Shown here: positions 56,273-64,000 of the stretch, piece by piece
How positions within the stretch are numbered: the first letter of the stretch is position 1
How the letters are laid out: each line of letters starts with the position of its first letter
NCBI GenBank assembly: GCA_021234155.1
Contig: JAJEKV010000092.1
Coordinates: 1,930,561-1,994,560, forward strand
Reading direction: 5' to 3'
DNA: 64,000 nucleotides
DNA from: Isoetes taiwanensis
Lineage: Eukaryota; Streptophyta; Lycopodiopsida; Isoetales; Isoetaceae
Notes under the pieces: model-generated
Seen by the model: only the letters and a program-made list of their open reading frames with translations
Database searches by the model: none
What the model was told of the DNA's origin: nothing
Position numbers and translations under genes: made by a program

Positions 56273-57836
56273 GAACTCTTTTTACCTGACCCTGCTAAGA
56301 ATGGAGCATATTGTTCAACAAAGTCAACGCATATAAGGTATGTTCTCTCTGCCATGTGTACAAGCATGTGGTGAGGTTTTTTTAAGAATTTCACCCTGTT
56401 ATCCTGCACAGGGGCAACTCTAACTAGTCGATGCTCATGCGCTCTATCTGCTTAAAAACTAACCACTGGTTGCAGTCAATATTCTTATCCCTAACAGAGT
56501 AAACAAAGGTAATGATCACCCTTTGAGCATTAGGATTGACCAGTCTTGGAATATCCTGAAAAGATACTTACTCCTATTAATGTTCATATATTATGCAAAG
56601 ATATGGTTAAACAATATCTTTGAGCCCCCAAAAATCTACAGTACAGATACGCAAGGCATCTACCTTGACCATAGAGCAAATAAAGACTGCATGATGAAAA
56701 TGACAATCTGTGAAACTTTTTTTCGAGCTGAGTAGGCGACACACTTCCATCTTACACAGGGTACAGTTAACCTTCCCTTTGTCATGATTTTATGCACTAG
56801 TTCACATGAATTTTTCCTACTTGAGCATTTCTGAATAGACACAGCTGGTATTACTTCGTGAGACATAATCAAAGGTTTCGTCCATGCCATTAGGGTTATA
56901 TTCCATGTTTAAAAGCTCATAGAGCAAAGGATTCAAAAGTGTCTCGTAAACTGCACTTAGCGATGACAGTCTGAATCTTCCAGAACGCAAATTGTGAACA
57001 GTAGGCTAAGCAAGTACACCTGGATTTTACACATGCACGGAGACTTTACACCATGCCTGCCACACCCCTACCTGGATTTTTCAGGCCGGCACAAAAAATG
57101 TTTATAATAGGTTAGAAATAAGGATAATGCGTAAACGTTACTAAAATCATTATTCTTGGCAGCTTTGACGTGGAATGAATGTTTGGAATTAACACAAAAA
57201 TTGTTGAAATCATACACCATGCTGATACTAAGGATTCCACAGAATACAATGCGCTTTTATTCACATCTCACATTATTCTTCCCGTGTAGGTAGTGGCAAC
57301 GATTAATGATTCATGGAACGAGTACATATGTCCATCAAGCAAGGCCATGAACCACCTTCTACATACACACTATTCCAAGGAGGAAAAAGTTTCAAAAGAT
57401 GTTCTCGGCTTAGTAAGGTCAAGCTCCAGTGTGGCAAAGACCATTTCTATCAAATGGAAAAAACCTAACAGTTGTTTCTCACAAGTTCTGTTGGAGGTGC
57501 TTATTAAAACCATGAACAACTTTCTCAAACGTAGAAAATAATTATCAGATACATTGCCTTGCTAGCAACCACATTGAATCCCAACACTTTCATAGAATTT
57601 GTGCAGCACCTTTGTTCTCAACATGCCCAAGCTATGCATATACTGCAACCATACCTGTGAAGCAGATATTTTAGCATATATGTCAGTACACACAAGGGAT
57701 GATGATATTTGAGAAGATGAATTGGAATTGAAGAGTACTGACAAAATGGGAAAAACGGCAAAAAAATACAGGTTTATTTTAATTTAAATTTTAAAACCTT
57801 CTTAATTGTTCTGCATGCAGTGGTTCTGGAGAAGTA
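56273..57836. other. unassigned DNA downstream of the L1
   Basis: No gene identified. Frames at 56523-56890 and 57293-57541 have no known motif. Confidence 0.35.
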
Positions 57837-58065
57837 GTTCAATCTTAAATCCTTTTGGAGACAATATCCTGCCTGCAATCTGAATGCTCTCATATCCACA
57901 ACAAGATCACAATCACGACATCCTTTCTTAGCCTTCAAATGCCAGAGGAGCAAGAAAATCTTAAATCTTTTTTCAGACAATATTCTGCCTGCAATCTGAT
58001 TCCTCTCATCCAACCCTTCAAAGCAAGATCACAACCAAGACATTCTTTCGTAGCCTTCAGACACA
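57837..58065. repeat. diverged tandem repeat of about 115 bp in the NHL 3' flank
   Basis: Both units share ATCTTAAATC.TTTT, GACAATAT.CTGCCTGCAATC, TCTCAT.CA and GATCACAA.CA.GACATTC/CC, then TAGCCTTCA. The repeat lies just downstream of the minus-strand NHL stop, so it may be in that gene's 3' end. Confidence 0.65.
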
Positions 58066-58197
58066 GATAAGGACCAAGGTTAGATGATGATCAAAACCAA
58101 AATCTACATGAACATAACTTACGTGGCAAACATACCATATCAAAACATGCTACAATCGACTTTAATCTTCCTTGAAATTTTGACATTGCATGGGTCA

Positions 58198-59073
58198 TCA
58201 AAATGGACATCTGTAATGAAAATTGTTATTTCCGGAAATCATACATTGCACAGATGCTGAGAAATTTGATAGAACTGGCTTGCTGAACAGCTTCCTGACT
58301 ACAGCCCGCCCTGCAATACTTGAATTGGTGCGAAATTCCGCAAATTTATTTCGTTCCAAGTAGTAAGAAGCCTTCATTTCAAAGGTAAGTGTATCTGTAG
58401 GAGGAAGTAGGGCCAGGCTCCACCCTATCTTCTTATCATTTAAATATATCTCGGTCCCGCTCCAAGTAAATGTGAAATTATTGCTGTTAAGTTTTTTCAG
58501 TGTCATTTTATAAATTACGTTCAATATGTCATCACCATTAGTAACATCTTTGCTTGAATCCACAGTAATAAGATCCACTTGAAGTCGAGGGCTCACTTTA
58601 AGAGGCTTGTTCTTAAGAATAAAATATGCGGCAATGCCACCTGCTGCTAGGGCTAAAATTAGTAAGAGAAGAAACGACCAGAAGCTTGATTTGGAGGCTT
58701 CTTCTACTTCTTCATTCTCGTCATGATCTAAGCCTTCTTCATGATAATTCAAACCACGCATAAGGGCAAGCTCTCTTACTGGGTCATCATCATCGTCGTT
58801 GTCGTCATCATCGTCGTCGTCGTCGTCGTCATCATCATCACCATCACCATCTTTATGGTGCATCTGTGGAGGGGGCTGCATCTGCATTGGTGATTGCCAT
58901 GGTGCTGGCTGTGGATATGGAAAGGGTGAAGGCTGGGGAAAAGGTGATGGATATGGTAATGGTAATGGTGGAGCTGGAGCTGGAGGTGGCCACCCATGGG
59001 GGCCCATCATGGGCTGTTGGTAGGGGTCGGGCTGTTGGTACTGCTGATAATAATCTGGATACTGATTATACAT
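58198..59073 (-). CDS. NDR1/HIN1-like (LEA_2 domain) membrane protein with poly-Asp tract
   Basis: The intact 291-residue frame has no intron. Residues 1-72 are rich in Pro, Gln and Tyr (YYQQYQQPDPYQQP). Residues 75-97 are almost pure Asp, coded by a GAT/GAC run. Residues 131-153 form one membrane helix (SFLLLLILALAAGGIAAYFI). The rest is a LEA_2-type beta-sandwich (SPRLQVDLITVDSS, FTFTWSGTEIYLNDKKIG, GRAVVRKL). Proteins of this type sit in the plasma membrane with the LEA_2 part outside and are tied to defence and stress. The start at 59073 gives the complete Pro-rich head. The long acidic run is unusual for the family as I know it. A shorter start is possible but less likely. Confidence 0.88.
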   Translation of the reverse strand: MYNQYPDYYQQYQQPDPYQQPMMGPHGWPPPAPAPPLPLPYPSPFPQPSPFPYPQPAPWQSPMQMQPPPQMHHKDGDGDDDDDDDDDDDDDNDDDDDPVRELALMRGLNYHEEGLDHDENEEVEEASKSSFWSFLLLLILALAAGGIAAYFILKNKPLKVSPRLQVDLITVDSSKDVTNGDDILNVIYKMTLKKLNSNNFTFTWSGTEIYLNDKKIGWSLALLPPTDTLTFEMKASYYLERNKFAEFRTNSSIAGRAVVRKLFSKPVLSNFSASVQCMISGNNNFHYRCPF

Positions 59074-59099
59074 TTTGCTGACTTCAAATGCTCTTATTC

Positions 59100-59176
59100 A
59101 AACCCTAATAATCAAACCCTAATTTCCCTTTGCTCTGAGCAATTCACACTAACTATGAACGCATTCGAAACCCTAA
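59100..59176 (-). promoter_or_regulatory. three telo-box motifs upstream of the NHL gene
   Basis: AAACCCTAA occurs at 59100-59108, 59114-59122 and 59168-59176, within about 100 bp upstream of the ATG. Telo boxes are common near transcription starts of plant genes expressed in dividing cells. A functional role here is inferred from spacing alone. Confidence 0.5.
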
Positions 59177-61420
59177 TAATTGCAACGCAAGCACCTCTTT
59201 TTCCTACAAAAGGATTTATTCTCAAGCAGGAAAATTTGAGAAGGAGAAAGTTCTGTACCTCAGCTATTTTGTTTGCAAGGTGTGAAGGTAAAAACTCCCG
59301 CCAGGATTACCTAAAGACAATGCATGACTTGCCCTGTAGAAACTTACCTGCTAAACCAAGTATCTGCCTTTTTCCATCGTTCCAGCCAGGAACCTAAAAA
59401 TGATAAAATGAATTCGATGTCTGTCCCCAAAGCGTCTTTTGATCTTATCTTTCGAATAAACTTCCTCCATCGATACCTGATCACTCTTTTTAAGAAAACA
59501 GCGCGCACAAAGCAACAGCATTCAAACTAAGGAATCAAAGAGCCGAAGCACTGAAATTGATAAAGTCTTATTTTGGATCGACTCTTCCTCTGAGCCGAAC
59601 ACCGCCACTACATGAAGCATGAAAACCCACCCTTCTTTTACCCCGTAAAAAAGCAAGCCTGCCCCTTTCTGAAAACACTAGTTTGTAACTATCCTCTCCA
59701 GTTGCTGTCGTGGCTATGCAGAAATCCCTAGTGAGAACACAAACACAAATAATAAAAAAAAAAAAAAAAAAAAAAAAAGAGCTACTAGTAAAGAGGCACA
59801 ACAGAAAGTTTTGAGATTTAAGCACAATATGAAGCTACTAGATGCAACAAAACCAATACTAAATGCACCTGTCATATTTTATATAACATTTTATATAACA
59901 AACAACAAATGCATTTGACACCAATTATATAATTTTAAAATGTGACACACCTTATGTCATATATTGCTACTTATTTTTATGTGTCCTGTATTGAGCAACT
60001 TATGACATATGTCAAATGTCATGTTTGGCATGCCATTAGTCTCACCTGTCATAGAAGCATCGCTATAGTTGTGTCACATGTCATACAACACTAGTAATAT
60101 GTCTTGCTTGCAAGTGTCGTGATTGCAAGTGTGCCATTTTATAACATGGTCATGTCATGTGTCATATAATACTAGAAGTATTGCTATATATCATGGTTGT
60201 GTCACGTGTCATTGTCATGTGTCATATCCTTGTGCTTTCATTTATTTTGAACATTTAACTCACCTTATTGTCACCAATATATACTCCGCTATATTTGTTT
60301 TCTCATTAGATTTGTTGACACCAAATTTCTCTTCAATAAACTTCCACGATTTGAGTTTGGTATTTTGAGAGGTGCTTTTAGCAATGGTCTGGGTAAGATT
60401 TCAGTGGTGTATAGTATTGGAAAGCGTATATTTTGAGGCATTTGAGCAGCTTAATGTCGTTTAATTGTCGCGGAAGCAAACTGGACGAATAAATCAGCGT
60501 ACTTGCAATGTCTGAAAATAGAATTTCGGGGACGTCATGTGATGGTGCTGCCTTGCCAGACAGCGAGCTCCTGCATGCCGATCAAAACGCGCCAAGGATA
60601 TATGTCGTGCTTGAATCTCTCTATTTTACGAGGTGGAGTCTTCTGCTAAATTGTTATGTGCTTGATGGATCTTTAAATTTGAGTGACGATCCTTAAATCT
60701 GGCCGCCATTTCAATCTTCTCTTCTCTAAACAATAGGCTGTGATTTGGTAAGGGTCTGCTTTGTGTTTTTTGCCGTGAGAGCTTTTTTGTTTAAGCAGTA
60801 AATAGGCTAGCAAGCAGGTGCTCCAAAGATTCTGGTGGGTTAGACCGTTGAACTCGTCTGGATCTCATCTTTTCGCTGACGCTAGGGCATATAAACAGTA
60901 GTAGGCTTGGTTTTTCAGATCTGAGTATGCCATATATCTGCTTTTGGTTTGAAGACCGCTGTGATTTGAAGACCACACTCACTGCGGTAGTGCCTGCACT
61001 CCTTGTAGGCGCTGCTTAGGGCTTTCTTGTCGATCCTCAAGCCTGCTGGATGATATGGCATGGAGTATCAGGTCTTCTGTGTCGCTTGCCTAGTATTGTT
61101 TGTGTGCTGGTCTTGCGTGTTGCTTGCTTGGTATCGCCTATGGGTTTTTTCCCCTTCTCTATCCCAGCTAGAGAGGATGACTTTGTGATCCGTACAGGTC
61201 AGATTGATAAAGCAAGATATACAGGACGGGAGACCTGTGTCTCTTGTAGCTGCAACACATATACTGTCGAAATGTTACTGCCTTCAAATCTTTCGGGGGT
61301 GTGCTTCAGGAGGCAGATACTATTGAAACAGATATTTTGTTCACTGCAACTCCTATTTGTCATGACGGGGCTGCCATGAGTCTGTGGGGCTGCAGCATCT
61401 TACTGGAAGCTTCTCTGGAA
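59177..61420. other. unassigned DNA with degenerate GTCATGTGTCATAT repeats
   Basis: The region 60000-60235 is built from loosely repeated TGTCATGTGTCATA words. A poly(A) tract of 25 bases lies at 59754-59778. No gene is recognised; frames near 60508 and 61050 have no known motif. Confidence 0.35.
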
Positions 61421-62209
61421 AATTTCCATTAGAATTGCGATTGGCTTTCTCCTGTAGTATTCAAAACTGTTGAATATATGTTACTTTGCCTTGAAGCTCT
61501 ACATGGAAAGAGTAGCCTAGTCTATAGTACCTTTATTGTAGAGAAGAGGTTGAGGCAGTTATACAAGTGGAGTAGCGGGTTGCTCTAGTAGTGGAGGGAG
61601 CTCTTGTTGAAATGCCTATAGCACCTTGCTAGTGGGAAGACAGTTGGCAATCTTGCCTAGTACAGTTCTACTTCTGCTTAAAATCTTGCGGGTTGGGCTT
61701 CTTGGTAGTGGAGCGTATTTTTGGAAGAGCAAGTAAGCCTCGATAGTACTGCTAGTAGGAGAAGAAGGCAGATCTTCAGGCGTTCTCATACAATCAAGAG
61801 CGACCTGCCTATCTTATTCTTCTAGGTATTCCTTCAGTGCGTTCTTCAAGATCTTGAGGAATAATTTTGATTGCACTCTACAAGTGCTATTACCTTCCCA
61901 TAGTACCTACAATAGTTGGGAAGAAGGCCATGCCCTCTAGTACTGGAAGAACTAAAAGGCTGAGGAGCATATCATTTTGCAGGGATGAAGAAGAGGTTGA
62001 GAACCTTAACCATAGTACATGGACGTGATCTTAGGGTAGTTTTTCAGTTTGATGGCTGCGTGTATCTTTTGTTACAATTCTTTCTATCTGGTGACCAAGA
62101 GCATTGTATACTTCCTATCTGGCCTATTGTGGAGCCCACAAGAAGGTCGTGTACCTTGTTTTTATATTAATAAAAAAATTCTTACCCTAAAAAAAAAAAA
62201 AAAAAAAAA
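61421..62209 (+). mobile_element. poly(A)-tailed retro-copy or LINE 3' end candidate
   Basis: A run of about 21 A at 62189-62209 follows AATAAAAAAATTCTTACCCT, with the polyadenylation signal about 20 bases upstream. The preceding sequence resembles a LINE 3' untranslated region, with recurring GTAGT..AGTA and AGTACC words. No coding motif was found, and no target duplication could be matched. Confidence 0.4.
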
Positions 62210-62997
62210 CTGGCCTGATAATAGCCAAATCGGGTCGGCTTTAGCTTCCTCGCTGCCTACAATCACATGCAGACCATTTCCGTGTCTCCAAACAGCTGCA
62301 GAACCAGTTTCGGTTCAGGGAAGTATGTAGCAGAGGAGTTGGTTTTAGGTAAACAAACTGAGTCGTCGAAGTCAGATGGGCAGTCTTTGCGATCTATTGG
62401 AGAATACTGTTGGAGATGATGGAGGGTCGGGCTGGCTGTGTATTCATTCCGGTTGTCTATTGTTTGTATTTTTTTTATTTTTGTAGCACTGTGTAATGGT
62501 GATGTGCAGAGGATTTGATGTGAATGCCATGGTCACGGGCAAAGGTTCCGAATTTAGTGAATGAAAATTGCATGTTCGCATGTTTGAAATTGACCTTAGG
62601 AAGTGGCAAAGCATTTTTTTGGCAAAAAGATATTAGCCGTTGATTTCACATGATGCCCAGGATATGCTGAAAATCAATGAATCATATTCAATCTAAAGAA
62701 CAAAACCCATAATACATGAAATTCATTCATAAATTTCATTCTATTCCTATTTGTCTCATAAATACTCATGCCCTTTTCATACACTATCCATGTGAATTTA
62801 TCTTGGTACCTTTTTTTTAATCAATGCGCTATAAAGTTAACACTCCGCATTGCTTTCACAATTTTATGACCTCGGAGCCTTGGATTATCGTATTATTTAA
62901 TTCAATTCCATTCCAAAAGCATAAAAAAACTATATCTAATGGATGTGACTATCTTTTCCATTCTAAAATTGCCCAAGCCTTAACACACATCCCCACA
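62210..62997. other. unassigned DNA
   Basis: No recognisable gene or repeat. Confidence 0.35.
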
Positions 62998-63912
62998 AGA
63001 CCAACTAAAGCCAATATTGCAAGATAACAGAAAGTTACAACTTATATGCACTACAACCTATAGATGGTGTCAATTGACATGCAACAGACAATGATGTCAA
63101 CTGATATGCAAATTTTAGCATCAAAACAACTCTCCCGAGCTTCAAACCTATTACCTTAGGAGCTATATCATCATGGTACATATGAGCTTATGTTAATAAG
63201 CACATGCTTATGTTATGATCCGAGATGGTAGTAATCATGAGAAAGCATTGCTTGCAGCAATTGTATTCAGTCACATTTCGTTGAGGTGACTGTTAAGAAT
63301 ATTGCAATACTACAGCTTTCAAGTCAAGTTCTACTAGCAGGTTGACAGAATATTTTTCATTCATTCTCTTCTAAAGTCCAATATGGCATCTTAAGATATA
63401 AGCTAAGAGATCGGGCATGGAGAACCATATATGAATTGTCGACAACCAACTAAGGCCAATATTGTAAGGTAACAAAAAGTTACAACTTATATGCACTGCA
63501 AGATAACAAAAAGTTACAACTTATATGCACTACAACCTACAGATGGTGTCAATTGACATGCAACAGACAATGATATGCAAATTTTAGCATTAAAACAACT
63601 CTCCCGAGCTTCAAACCTATTACCTTAGGAGCTACATCATCATGGTACATATGAGCTTATGTTAATAAACACATGCTTATGTTATGATCCGAGATGGTAG
63701 TAATCATGAGAAAGCATTGCTTGCAGCAATTGTATCCAGTCACATTTTGTTGAGGTGATTGTTAAAAATGTTGCAATACTAGAGCTTTCAAGTCAAGTTC
63801 TACTAGCAGGTTGACAGAATATTTTTTATTCATTCTCTTCTAAAGTTCAATATGGCATCTTAAGATATAAGCTAAGAGATCGGGCATGGAGAACCATATA
63901 TGAATTGCCGAC
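62998..63912. repeat. tandem duplication of about 470 bp at the right edge
   Basis: Sequence from ACCAACTAA.GCCAATATTG through GAGATCGGGCATGG is repeated at a spacing of 469-479 bp. Both units include GATGGTGTCAATTGACATGC and CTCCCGAGCTTCAAACC. The second copy lacks ATGTCAACTG and carries a small extra repeat of AAAAAGTTACAACTTATATG at its start. Identity is high, so the event is fairly recent. Non-coding. Confidence 0.85.
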
Positions 63913-64000
63913 AAGTAGAATATGTTGTGATATGGTGGCATATCAAAATATGGGATGTTCTTGCATCCCATTTGTAACCAAGGTGAAAGAAATCCATCAC

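Noticed and set aside
58776-59081. Several overlapping frames in other phases across the NHL head (poly-Ser, poly-Thr/Met and others)
   Set aside because: They come from reading the same triplet repeat and Pro-rich codons in the wrong frame; the LEA_2 domain fixes the true frame.
62189-62209. Right end of a recent LINE with target duplications
   Set aside because: A poly(A) tail and signal are present, but I could not match the following bases to any upstream copy, so only a candidate retro-copy end is reported.

Overview
The window looks like nuclear DNA of a land plant, most likely a fern or another seedless vascular plant. The reasons are intron-rich plant genes (a PILS auxin carrier and an NDR1/HIN1-like protein), decayed PLS-class PPR genes, Ty1-copia and plant L1-type retroelements, and very sparse genes in repeat-rich DNA. 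The lineage is an inference; nothing here names a species. Only two genes look intact: a ten-exon PILS gene on the minus strand (12921-16288) and a single-exon LEA_2/NHL gene on the minus strand (58198-59073).

Layout. At 310-998 lies the end of a DNA transposon of an unusual family (transposase with a GHTHDDID motif, resembling the family I recall as DUF7869). It abuts a decayed copia element (999-3351, minus) that itself carries a duplicated GC-rich insertion. A broken alpha/beta hydrolase sits at 4.7-5.2 kb. From 5.5 to 12.4 kb I see mostly featureless DNA, a long hairpin at 10.8 kb and a MITE-like element at 12.0-12.4 kb. The PILS gene follows, with copia debris in its longest intron. From 17 to 34 kb there are diverged tandem repeats, PPR and WD40 pseudogene pieces, a copia 3' end, an RPA-C-like zinc-ribbon fragment, a GC-rich coiled-coil ORF and an old L1 fragment.

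The main structure is at 34749-56272. A 5'-truncated L1 LINE with 13-bp target duplications has been split by later arrivals. One is a 12.1-kb element (37353-49479) with 25-bp terminal inverted repeats and a 4-bp AAAG duplication. Others are RTE-like LINE 3' ends (49692-51717), one of which carries a hAT-like MITE, and there is a 1264-bp tandem duplication of the reverse transcriptase. Removing the 12-kb element and one AAAG puts the LINE ORF2 frame back in register, which supports the boundaries.

The 12-kb element carries the decayed GHTHDDID-type transposase on its left. On its right is a decayed multi-exon gene ending in an FCP1/HAD-phosphatase-like domain. About twenty copies of a palindrome centred on CTCGACTCGCGAGTCGAG lie between and inside its introns, together with an array of larger hairpins. 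I consider this element and its palindrome system the most interesting object here. The right end of the window holds the NHL gene, a poly(A)-tailed retro-copy candidate and a 470-bp tandem duplication.
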